From Owenia fusiformis (lineage: Eukaryota > Annelida > Polychaeta > Sabellida > Oweniidae), in assembly GCA_903813345.2 (NCBI GenBank), contig CAIIXF020000006.1, forward strand, positions 10,032,989-10,096,988: 64,000 nucleotides of DNA, written 5' to 3'. Both the position numbers and the translations under genes were made by a program. Positions 13,301 through 25,300 of the stretch are shown here, piece after piece. The stretch's first letter is position 1; every line of letters begins with the position of its first letter. The notes under the pieces were generated by a model. It searched no databases. It was not told where the DNA came from and worked only from the letters and a program-made list of their open reading frames with translations.

Positions 13301-16300
13301 AAAGCTAGGGGAAGTAACAAATATGCAAATAAATTTACCCAATCGGCCATTTTGACTGGCACTTCCTATGTAAACAAATAATTATACAATCCCAAGTTTT
13401 AACATATGTATGTGGGCTATAGTCTGAATATTTGCATTCCAAATTTCAAAAAAAATCAAGACTAGAGGATATAGTCTATGAGAGACCGTAGGGTTGATAT
13501 ATTGTATTTACCTATAACACTACTAAGTATGGGATAATAACTTAAAAGAGTTCTAACATACATGTACATGAACACCGACATCATATTTGTTATATACTAG
13601 TGGGCCACTAGTAACTTATTATAATTTTCTTATAAACACATGTTATTGTTTCTCCAGATGATGCGTTATCTTAACTATCTGGGCATTGCTGTTGGCCTTC
13701 AAGCAAACCAGAGCATTGTTGAAAGAACAGACAAAGAAGAGCTTAAACAGGTGAGTATCAAATTAAAACATTTGTTGTCACAACAATAAGTGGTGACATA
13801 TTCTTATGGTCCTCAACATTTTTCTGGACTGTGTTCTGCAGTTGCCGTCTGGCATTCAGTGTATGTAACAAATAGTTGGTGATGTCATTTTGCATATTAA
13901 TCCCTTGTTTTTCATTTTCAAGGGCATTTGCATGTTACATGCAAAATTAAAAAAATTGTGTGAAAAAATGGGGCCAATTTCTTAAAAAAATAGTGCCCCA
14001 AATAAATATGTGTAACTTCACCAACACAATTGAAATCTCAAAACTGGATGCTCAGTAACTTTGAGTGACTATAATCCCTTGATTACCCAGATAAACAGCA
14101 ATTCACTTATCCAGAAATACCATTCAATGTCAAGACAAAGAAAGTATGCAATGTTTTGGAGGATATGTTTCAAACCTTTTGTATAAATAATTCATTTAAT
14201 ATTTGCCATTGATTTTTTTTCAATTCTGACAAAGTGATATGCACTGTCTTTGATGCCAATACTCTTCATTAATTATGATACAAATTGATATTTTTGTACT
14301 CTCAGAAGAAGGATAAGATATTGAAGTTTAATAATATGTGTGATTGAGTTAGTTTTTCAGACATTACAATTTTCAATATTTTCTAAGTCGATACCCAGAC
14401 TCATTCCCAGACTCATCCTTTTCCATTTTTCATTCTCCAGAAATGTGATATCCTGTTTCTTACTGAGGTCCTGAGTTTGGTTTTTCAAATACACAAGTTA
14501 TTGTGAATTTGTTCCATCTTAAAGACATATTATATATATATTATAAGCTTTTTTACGCTTTGATACAATTATGACACTTTAAATCAGGCTCTTGTACAAT
14601 TATCAAGCTCTGTTGTGCATTGTTACACTCTGTTAAGCTCTGTCGCACATTGGAAAATATCGAGATCGCCATTTCATTTCTGGCAATACATTTACATGTA
14701 TTCTAGCCCTACCCTAGCCCTACCAATACCCATGATGCCATCTATTTTTCCATTTATATGGAAAAATGTCAATTACTCATCTACTTACTCAACTTGAACT
14801 TGTTCTTCTTTTTCAGTGGGATGAATTCTATTCAACCAAGGGGATCAAAAGGCCACGTAGTCCAGCAGAAGAGGAAGAAGAAAACAATGCAAATAAACAA
14901 CAGAAGCTTGATCAAAGGTAATTTTTACAAACTTTTACATGTTTTTATACAATTGTTTTATGTTAAATATTTTTTATTAATAAACCACATACTTTTAAAT
15001 AATATTTGCAGCGAGAGAGAAGTTTATGTACCTAAACTGAGCACAGAAGTTTATGATCGCTTATATCAACCCCATGGCTATGTCAAATCAAGTATCAAAC
15101 CAAGTAGCGAAATAGTGTCAAGACGTAGTGCAAGAAAGTGTCAAAAGAAAATGTGAGTATAATATTATAACATTCCATGTTTACATGTACGGAGCCCTCA
15201 TTATCCGGTCAGCGCTAAATTAGCGTTGCGATTTGCGTTGCGCTTGCGAATCAACATTATTCGCAAGCGCAAATCATGGTTTGCGTCGTATTACGCGCTT
15301 CACGCAGACGCAACGCAGACGCAACAGTATGCTAATCGCAAATAAATTGGAAACGCGGGAAATTTAAACTTAGAGCTCAAAATAGATTTATCGATTTTTT
15401 AATGTCTATGTATGTTTACGCCAGTGCGGATGTGTCAATCCCATACTTGGACGTGTTATAGGTAAGCCTACATAAAGCTGGTTTGTAATTAGAGGTTATG
15501 TCACTATGACGTGAAATATGCCTGAGTTCTCCCAATATAGGCCGACCTTGGGAGGCTCTATATTTGGGCAAGAACGAAGGCATATTTCACGTCATAGTGA
15601 CATAACTGATGTATTACATGCCTTTGTTCCCATGGTTACGTTGTATCAATGACGTGACGTCATGATATTATCATGGTTATTAAAGAAATCTAATATCAAA
15701 ACGAGGTAAGCGGGCTATATCGGGGTAATCGGGCAATATCGGTGGATATAGCTCGCTAACTTTCCCATTGACTTCCATACAAATGCTTCGCTAGGTATGT
15801 AATACAAACTTTTATTCCATACTTAGTAGTGTTATAGGTATATAACATGCGGGAATATAACTGATATGTGACGTGAGCGGGAGACATATATATCTACTGA
15901 GCCAGGGGACTTTGCTATTATTCCTAACAATCTACTAAGTATAGAATAAATCAGTTATTAAATGCTCGATTTTTGATACAGGGTATATCCCTCGGTAAAT
16001 ACAATATATCAACCCTCGGTCCCTACGGTCCCTCGGGTTGATATATTGTATTTCCCTCAGATATACCCTGTATCAAAAACCTCCCATTAAATAACCTCTA
16101 TATATTTTCATCAGCGGTCAGATATAGCTATACGTCCCGCTCTGAGCGGGCAGATATAGTATATCTGCCCGCTGACGTCATAATCGCCGTTCGCATATTG
16201 GTTCATTTTTGTAACATGAGCATAATTACTGTAAACGATAATGGAGAAAAGGCAGACAATTGCGATCTGTTTGAAGGAAGGAAATGAGCGTATCCCTGTT

Positions 16301-19300
16301 AAACAAGGATTTCAGAAATAAATGTGGATGAATATCTGAAAATCAGGCTATTCTAAATGAATTCTTACGGTTGGTTGGACATTTTCTGAACTCCGGCCAA
16401 TTGAACAGCGTGAACAAAATGACCAAGATTGGTATGGTATAAACAGATCATCCTATAGTTCAATATCCTGAACCTCATATATGATAATCTCTATTTATCC
16501 CATAATACTACTAATTCCCGATGAATAACCGGGAATATTTTTGATATTGAGAAAAATCGTATTGAAAATTTTTGCCAAACAAAGCTTCCTCTTTCAATCA
16601 GTTGGGTCGATATAGCATGCTAAAATGATGTTCTTATGTGAAAAACGAATTCCAGTTTTATCATCATCGCTCTGACACAGACAAAAATGCTTACGTATTG
16701 CTGAATGTTTTGATGTTGATGTGTTTATGTTACACATGTACAATAATTTTTTTATATTTAAAAATACCATAAAGCTAAGTCATATTTTCTTGATTAAATA
16801 TACCATTTTTTCATAGAAAAATCTAACTAATGATTTTATGAAGACAGTTATGAATATCATGGAATAAAAGCTAATTTACTGGTCGGGATTAAATATGGGT
16901 TTATTCCTCATGACAATTTGATATTTCACATATTGTGAGGGACAATTTGGTATTTCACTCTGACCCTCCGGGCTCTCGGTAAATATCATATTGTCCATCA
17001 TAATAAAACCCATATTGAATCCCTCAGACTACATAACCTATATATATCTTGCGAAAATCTAGATCTGTCACTGGAAGGCAGCCCATCTTGAAAACAAGAC
17101 ACGGTGTCTTTGTAATTAGTCCGACTGATATAGCCTACCTAGAGAAAACCGCCGATACCTCAGCAACAATGTTCGAAACAGTAGGTTGGGATACCCCGAA
17201 TATATCTCCATTTATCATTTGCATACAACCTGTAGCATAAAATCGTAATGAAATGAATACTTTTAGCTGACATGAAATTGCCTGAGGATTCCTTGTTCTT
17301 GACGCTAGATCCCCATCTAATATATTAATCAACTCAAGAATGAGTGGCCTCGGCATGCGATATCTGTTTAATATCTCATCGTCAGTCATCTCTAACGGCT
17401 GACTCCTGTCTCTGAATAAGCGTAAACCTCTTCTATTGTGAACATCCTGGAATAATATGCGCCACATTTTCCAGCTTGATCGAACCCTAATATTTTAATT
17501 TTAGCAGACGATATTTGCGAAATGGAATTGCAATATTTATTATAGATTTCACAAAACCAAGGTAGCATAATCGTGCACTTTCAGACTTGATTTTGATAAG
17601 TTTTGGTTATTTGTGTCTCTAATGTTTTCAACCTATTTTTAGTTGGAGGTCTCAAAGGGCACTTCCTAGATTTCTACAACGATAATGTTAATTTAAATAG
17701 GAAAACTATCAAGATTCTTGATGATATGTTTGCGATTTATATTGCGGCAGGGTCAGGGGTGCCGCAAATAAAGTGGAGTTTGCGACATAAAAATCAACTG
17801 ATTTACGTGGACGCAACTGTGCGATGACTGCATAATACCAATTTGCGTGCGGTTAGCAGTATATTTGCGATGCGAAATGAAAATAGCGATGCGTCTACCG
17901 TGTAATAAGAAAACTGCGATTTGCGCTAAAGACGCAAAACGGCAATGAATTTGCGCTAGAGTGCCTTTGAGATGACCTCATAATATCGTTTTGCGTACGA
18001 TTCGCTAAATATTTACGTTGCGATTGCGATTTGCGGTGCGTCGACCGGATAATGAGGCCTCTGTACTCTATTTTAATACCATGGCTTTGTTGGGTTTGTT
18101 TTTTGTTCAAGAAACCTTGAGATTGAATACATGTATTTTGTTTTGTGGTATTATTTATAAGCTCACATGGTGAGCTTTTGCAATCACTCACTTGTCTGTC
18201 TGTCTGTCTGTCTGTCCGTCCTTCCTTCAACAATAGTGGCACGTTTTAAAACCTCTGTGGATAGGGTTCCTGTTTTAAGTTATTTCTGTTCAACATCGAT
18301 ACAGAAAACTCCCCTATGACTTTGGTTCAAAAGCTCGCCTATTTTCAAAATGGCCGCCATTTTTGTCTCGTGAAAATCACTTTTGGCCCATTTCCTAGCT
18401 TTACAAATAATTTCAGGTGTCCTGCATTGTAAAAATCCATGACAATGTAAAGAGTAGTTGTATGAAATAATTTTGTTACAAAAAGAGGCAAAAATTATAT
18501 TTGTTTGTTTATTTTCAGCCAATTTAGTTAACATTGATTTGTCCATCTGTCTCACGAAATACACTTTTGGACCATTTGCCTTAAAACCTCTGTCGATAGG
18601 ATTCCTGTTTTAAGTTATTTTTGCTCAACATCAATACAAAAAACTCCCCTATGACTCCTGGTTCAAAAGCTTGCCTATTTTCAAAATTGTCGCCATTGGC
18701 GAAATTCACTTTTGGCCCATTTCCTAGCTTTACAAATAATTTCAGGTGTCCTGCATTGTAAAAAGCCATGTCACTGTAAGGAGTAGTTGTATGAAATAGC
18801 TTTGTTACAAAAAATCTGCAAAAAATTATATCCATTCTTTTATTTTCAGCCATTTTAGTTAAAGGGGCTCTAGGACATAAAATGGTTAAAAAATACCTTT
18901 TTGCTGTTTCCTGGATCATTTTGGGCCTATTACCTTCCCCAACAAACCTATTTTGCATTGATACATGGATATGGCCTGAACGATGATCGTAAAATTCACA
19001 AACATCTTATTACTTTTCGAAGAATAAAAGTTACAAGGAACTTTTAAATTTTTTTCTAAAATAGACCGGAAGTGAATTTTCGAGTCGAGTAAATGATCTG
19101 ATAATGTTCTTTTTCAAAGCATTACTAATAGAAATCATAATAAGCATTAGAAGAACATTTAGAAGCATTTAAAATCGAATCCACGGCAAAGTTTGAATAA
19201 TTGAAATATTCACACGCGGACGTCACAGAACATACTTCCGGTATCGTAATCGATGATTTTATCAATCAAAAAATATTTTTTATCAATTTGTCCGATATCT

Positions 19301-22300
19301 GCTTAAATATGGTATGTATACTTGTGTTGATTGTTAAAATACAAAATAGGTAGGGTAAAGAATATGTCAAAGTCGTTTGATCTCGTCCGGGAAGCAATAT
19401 TTTGTCATTTATGACGCCAAGAGAACCTTTAACATTGATTTGTCAATCTGTCTCTCAGTCAGTCCTAAATAGTGGAAAGTTTTAAAACCTCTGTCTGTCA
19501 ACAATTGTCTATTTTTAAATCCTTTGTCAATAGGATTCCCATTTAAAAATATTTTTGGCCAACATCAATAAAGAAAGAAACCCTGTGACTCCTGCTTCAA
19601 AAGCTAGCCTATTTTCAAAATGGCCGCCATTTTTGTCTCACGAAATTCACTTTTGACCCATTTCCTAGCTTTGCAAATAACTTCAGGTGTCCTGCATTGT
19701 AAAAAGCCATGTCACTGTTAAGAGTAGTTGTATGAAATAATTTGCAACAAAAAATCTGCCAAAAATTATATCCGTTTTTTTTTATTTTCTGTCATTTTAG
19801 CCATCATCACTTTTAAGCAACACCATGTGAGCCCAGTACCCACGGTACTATTTTCGTTTTGATTGTTTACATGATTTCCTAAAACAGTAACGAAATCCAA
19901 ATTGAATTGAACAAAAATCTGACAGTTTGAAGATTTATCTTAAATTGTGATAAATATGTATATTAACACATTTTGCAGATTTCCAGTTTCATCAAAATAA
20001 AGTACAGCATATACCCAAAATAAAACCAAGATACATTTTGAAGAAATCTCAAACATGCAAATTCTCAATTCTACTTCTGTATCTGAGGTACCTAGATGAA
20101 TAAATATATGATTATTGAATTTAATAAAAATTTAGACACACATTTACATTTTCAAAAGCATAACCTTAATAGAATAGATAGAGTAGAATCTGGACATTAT
20201 TTTAATTTGCATAACTATTAGATACATAATGGTGATATGAACATTGAACCACTAAAACAGATGTAATTTGAGTTAAAGAGAACTTTTTATTACTATACCC
20301 GCCATACAATCTGACCTGAACAAGCCACCTGGTGGTGAAACTGGTAACGACCTACTCACATCTGAGTTATTTTAAAAGACTAAATCTCTTTCTGTTTACA
20401 TTAGTCTAGGTAAAGAATGGATGACTGGACACATATCTGATCGTAAACTGCTGCGTAACTCAGGAACCTCAGCAAAAAGGTAAATGAATGCGTTGGTCCA
20501 CGATCATTCAGAAATAAAAGAGGAATTAACCTGTAGGTTGGCAAATAGTAAAGATAGAGTTCAAATGATACTCATTTGTTTATCCTAAAGTTCATGCAAT
20601 GAAGACAAAATCATTTGCTTTTAACTCAAAAGTTGATGTCACCACTTCGAGTGTAACATACTGTTAACATCTCCAACTTATTTTTTCTTGATGGCAGTTT
20701 GCATTCAGTGTTTAGTGTTCAGTGGTTGGTGTTTGGCATCTGTAACAAATGGCATTTGGTGACATTTTGCATGTTCATGCCTTGTGTATCATTTACGTTA
20801 GGGATAAACTATAAGGGTTGGGTTTAAGGAGGAATGATAGCCGAGGCAGCAAAGCCACAAAATTGATTTCTTTTTTATTAACTATAGTAATAAAGAACCC
20901 AGAGACACATCTGCTCGACATATATCTGAAAAAAAAGAACCCAGAGACACATCTGTGCGACATATATCTGAAAATAAAGAACCCAGAGACACATCTGTGC
21001 GACATATATCTGAAAATAAAGAACCCAGAGACACATCTGCAAGACACATACTTTATAATAAAGAACCCAGAGACACATCTGCTCGACATATATCTGATAG
21101 TGAAGAACCCATAGACACATCTGTGCGACATATATCTGATAGTGAAGAACCCATAGACACATCTGCGCGACACATACCTTATAATAAAGAACCCAGAGAC
21201 ACATCTGTGGGACATATATCTGATAGTGAAGAACCCATACACACATCTGCTCGACATATATCTGATAATGAAGAACCCAGAGACACATCTGCAAGACACA
21301 TACTTTATAATAAAGAACCCAGAGACACATCTGTGCGACAAATATCTGATAGTGAAGAACCCAGAGACACATCTGCGCGACACATACCTTATAATAAAGA
21401 ACCCATAGACACATCTGCTCGACATATATCTAAAAATAAAGAACCCAGAGACACATCTGCAAGACACATACTTTATAATAAAGAACCCGGAGACACATCT
21501 GCAAGACACATACCTTATAATAAAAAACCCAGAGACACATCTGCTCGACATATATCTGATAGTGAAGAACCCAGAGACACATCTGCAAGACACATACCTT
21601 ATAATAAAGAACCCGGAGACACATCTGCAAGACACATACCTTATAATAAAAAACCCAGAGACACATCTGCTCGACATATATCTGATAGTGAAGAACCCAT
21701 AGACACATCTGCGCGACAAGTATCTGATAGGGAAAAACCAATAGACACATCTGCACAACAAATATCTGATAATGAAGAACCCATAGACACGTCTGCAGAG
21801 CAAATATCTGATATTGAAGAACCCATAGACACATCTGCAAAACAAATATCTGATAGTGAAGAACCCATTGACACATCTGCACGACAAATATCTGATAGTG
21901 AAGAACCCATAGACACATCTGCAGAGCAAATATCTGATATTGAAGAACCCATAAACACATCTGGACAATACATATGTGACAACGAAGAACCCAGAGACAC
22001 ATCTGCACAACTCATATCTGATAACGAAGGACCCACAGACACATCTGCACAAAGGTAAATGGTGATTAATGTTGGTTCAATCCAAAAATATTTTAAAATA
22101 AAAGAGGAATTATCATGAAAGCTGTTAGAAACAGTGAAACCTCTAAATGGTATACCTCTAGAAGTAGAATGCCTCTGTTAGTAACAGAGTTTTCAGAGCC
22201 CCAAGACCAACTGATTTAACGTTAAATGAACCTTTATGAGTGGCACAGCTCCTAATTGAAACAAATTTTAGAGATATCAAAGGTGTGCCACGTACTTAGA

Positions 22301-25300
22301 CAATTTTTATCCCATCGCACGAAGTTCGGAGGGATATAGAGAACGCCTCCATCCGTCCATTCATATGTACATACGTCTGTCCGTCCGTCCGGGTAATAAC
22401 TCAAATACCATTGGCCCGATTTTGTTCATATTTTGTAAACATATACCCTATGGAGGTAGAAGTTCTGTTCAGAAGCCAATTTTCAAAATGGCTGCTCATT
22501 CAAAAATGGCAGCCATTTTAGTGCCGATTTTACAGTAATTTAGGTAGAATATGTAAAACTGTAATAGCAATATGTTTTAAATGTAAAAGATTATATAGGA
22601 CATTAATAAAGCTAGAAATGTAGATCTGAAAGAAGCACATGGCAGCCATCTTGAAAAATGGTGGCCTTTACTAGTTATTATCCCATCGAACGAAGTTCGG
22701 AGGGATATAGGGAACGCCTCTGTCCGTCCATCCGTCTGTCCGGGCAATAACTCAAATACCATTGGCCCGATTTTGTTCATATTTTGTACACGTATACCCT
22801 ATGGGGCTAGAAATTCTGCTCGAAAGCCAATTTTCAAAATGGCCGCTCATTTAAAAATGGCGGCCATTTTAGTGCACATTTTACAGTAATTTAGGTGCAA
22901 TATGTAAAACTTTAATAGCAATATGTTTTAAATGTAAAATAAATTATATAGGGCATTGATAAAGCTAGAAATATAGAAATTATAGAAGCACATGACAGCC
23001 ATCTTGAAAAATGGTGGCCTTTGCTCATTATTTTACGATTTTTGCTGTAACTCAAGAAGTAGTGGAGCGATTTTGTTCATATTTGGTATGTGAATACTAT
23101 AAGCATGGCTCACTGTCTAATGACACTTTTGGTAGGAGGCAGCCATTTTGAAAAATGGCCGCCATTTTAACATATTTTACTATAACTCAAAAAGTAGTGG
23201 AGCGATTTTGTTCATATTTGGTTTGTGAATGCTATAAGCATGGCACACTGTCTAATGTCACATTTGGTAGAAGGTGGCCATTTTGAAAAATGGCCGCCAT
23301 TTTAACGTACTTTTCTATAACTCGCAAAAGTACTGGAGCGATTTTGTTCATATTTGGTATGTGAATAATATAAGCATTGCTCACTGTCTAATGACATTTT
23401 TGGTAGAAGGTGGTCATTTTTAAAAATGGCCACCATTTTAACGTATTTTACTATAACTCGAAAAGTGGTGGAGCAATTTTGTTCATATTTGGTATGTGAA
23501 TACTATAAGCATGGTACACTGTCTAATGACACTTTTGGTAAAAGGGGTCCATTTTGAAAAATGGCCGCCATTTAAACGTATTTTACTCTGCCTTTACTCA
23601 TTATTTTACGATTTTTGCTGTAACTCGAAAAGTAGTGGAGCGATTTTGTTCATATTTGGTATGTGAATACTATAAGCATGGCACACTGTCTAATGACACT
23701 TTTGTTCGAAGGCAGCCATTTTGAAAAATTTCCACCATTTTAAAGTATTTTACTATAACTCGAAAAGTAGTGGAGCGATTTTGTTCATATTTGGTATGTG
23801 AATATTGTAAATAAAAGGCATATTACTTCTTCTGCTGACAACTTGGCTAGTGAGCAACCATTTTGAAAATGCTGGCCTTTCTTATGTGTGTTATTTTATG
23901 ATATCTGCTATATATTTCGTTTGTAAAAATGCCAGCCATTTCTGTTCGATGGGATTCGCTACGCTTTGGCGTTGCCGTTGTTCTGGTTTTACAATTTTTG
24001 CTGTAACTCAAAAAGTAGTGGAGCGATTTTGTTCATATTTGGATGTGAATACTATAAGCATGGCACACTGTCTAATGACACTTTTGGTAGAAGGCGGCCA
24101 TTTTGAAAAATGGCTCCCATTTTTGCTATATCCTTTTTTTTGTAAAAATGCCAGCCATGGCTGTACGATGGGATTTGCTACGCTTTGGCGTCGCTGTTGT
24201 CTAGTTTCTGTAGTCAACACCAAACCTATGAAGGTTATTTTCATCTTTTTCATATTTTATGATTTGCAAAAAGAATAAATGGTAGGCTACTAAGAGTTGT
24301 TCCACTTCTTGACTCTTGAGGTGTTCCACTTTACAGGTTCCACTGTATTAGAACAACAACTTTTGTTTGTCACCTTTCGACAATTTTAAATCTTTCCAAT
24401 CCTGTGGTTTTATGCAAAACGATAATGTCTCAAACAGCTAAGTTCATTAATCGTTAATTCAAAAAACGAATTGGAATTGTGCCAATTAATTGTACACCTC
24501 ACTGATGTTTTTACTTTCTGTCGTGCTGCATTTTGTAATGGAGTTGTATTTTGTAGTGAGTTTAAATCCTAAATTCTGTAGCATTAAACTTAGTATTAAA
24601 GCTTAATATCACAGGTAGCGAGGTAGGTATCGAAGGATTTGTCCGCTGTGACGGAGCATGATATTTTTCATTAAACACTAAGAAAACTTAACAATTTATT
24701 TTTTAACTCTTATATTTCATTATACCAAAGACGATTACCTACTCCATGCAATGGGTATAACATTTGCAGGCAATCTTCACTTCTGTTTGAAGTCCAATAA
24801 CACCAGGTGTAAGAGCTATTGAAAATGACGAAAGAGCATCATGCCCTAAAATGTTCCATTTCTTTCTTAACTTTTTAAAGGCACGATAAAATGACACCAT
24901 GATATTTATATATGTTATCAGTGTAAATCTGAGGGTATTGATAAGATCTGAATGTATGCAGTCTTTTTAAGTCTTTTTTTTTCAAAAAAATTTATGTTTA
25001 AATTTTTTGTCCGCTGTGACTGAGCAGTTTCAAACGTGAACTATGTTAAGAAATTAAGAAAAAAAAATTGATGTTTAAATTTTTTGTCCGCTGTGACTGA
25101 GCAGTTTCAAATGTGAACTATGTTAAGAAATTAAGAATTTAAGATTCATTGTATGATGAGAGGTGTCAAACCTCTTTCCCAATTATGACAAGTACAGTAT
25201 TCCCCTAAAGTGTTGTTAAATATATTTTATAAATCAATGTATCTCACATTTGAAACTGCTCCGTCACAGCAGACAAAAAATTTAAACATTTATTCTTATG

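Larger units (their letters stand above)
7380..13657 (+). other. Gene A intron 1, expanded by repeats
   Basis: 6.3 kb, against 535 bp for intron 1 of gene B. Both ends resemble the gene B intron (5' gtaagt..., 3' 'ataattttcttataaacac...tctccag'). The interior (about 7500-13550) is inverted-repeat and tandem-repeat material described separately. From about 11460 to 12000 and 12500 to 13550 I see only AT-rich sequence with scattered 'ggccattttggattttcc' fragments. Confidence 0.7.
15191..18062. mobile_element. PIF/Harbinger-like DNA transposon remnant
   Basis: Terminal inverted repeats share 'cctcattatccggtc' (left 15196-15210, right 18043-18057 in reverse), flanked by GTAC at 15187-15190 and 18063-18066. 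Subterminal sequence near both ends is rich in 'gcgatttgcg'. It holds a transposase fragment on the minus strand (17135-17467) and several younger hairpins (15505-15615, 15970-16080, 16866-17040). It lies in intron 4 of gene A and is absent from intron 4 of gene B. Confidence 0.75.
22125..24350. repeat. 'ggaacacctc' element, split by an insertion
   Basis: Two parts, 22125-22302 and 24204-24350, together match the uninterrupted element at 43355-43675 in the same intron of gene B. Shared landmarks are 'gcccaagaccaactgattt'-like sequence, 'tctgtagtcaacaccaaa' and 'gttccactgtattagaa'. Confidence 0.75.

Noticed and set aside
18280-18958. Two similar minus-strand frames (94 and 125 codons)
   Set aside because: Similar because they lie in copies of the same dispersed repeat; the 'caaaatggccgcc' motif recurs throughout the window in noncoding DNA.
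20793-22052. 419-codon minus-strand frame as a gene
   Set aside because: It is the complement of a 42-bp coding repeat. The plus-strand frame has matching splice sites, phase and a paralogue, and the minus-strand frame has none of these.
20888-22054. CRISPR-like appearance of regular repeats
   Set aside because: Units are contiguous with no unique spacers, encode a continuous protein frame and lie between splice sites in a eukaryotic gene.
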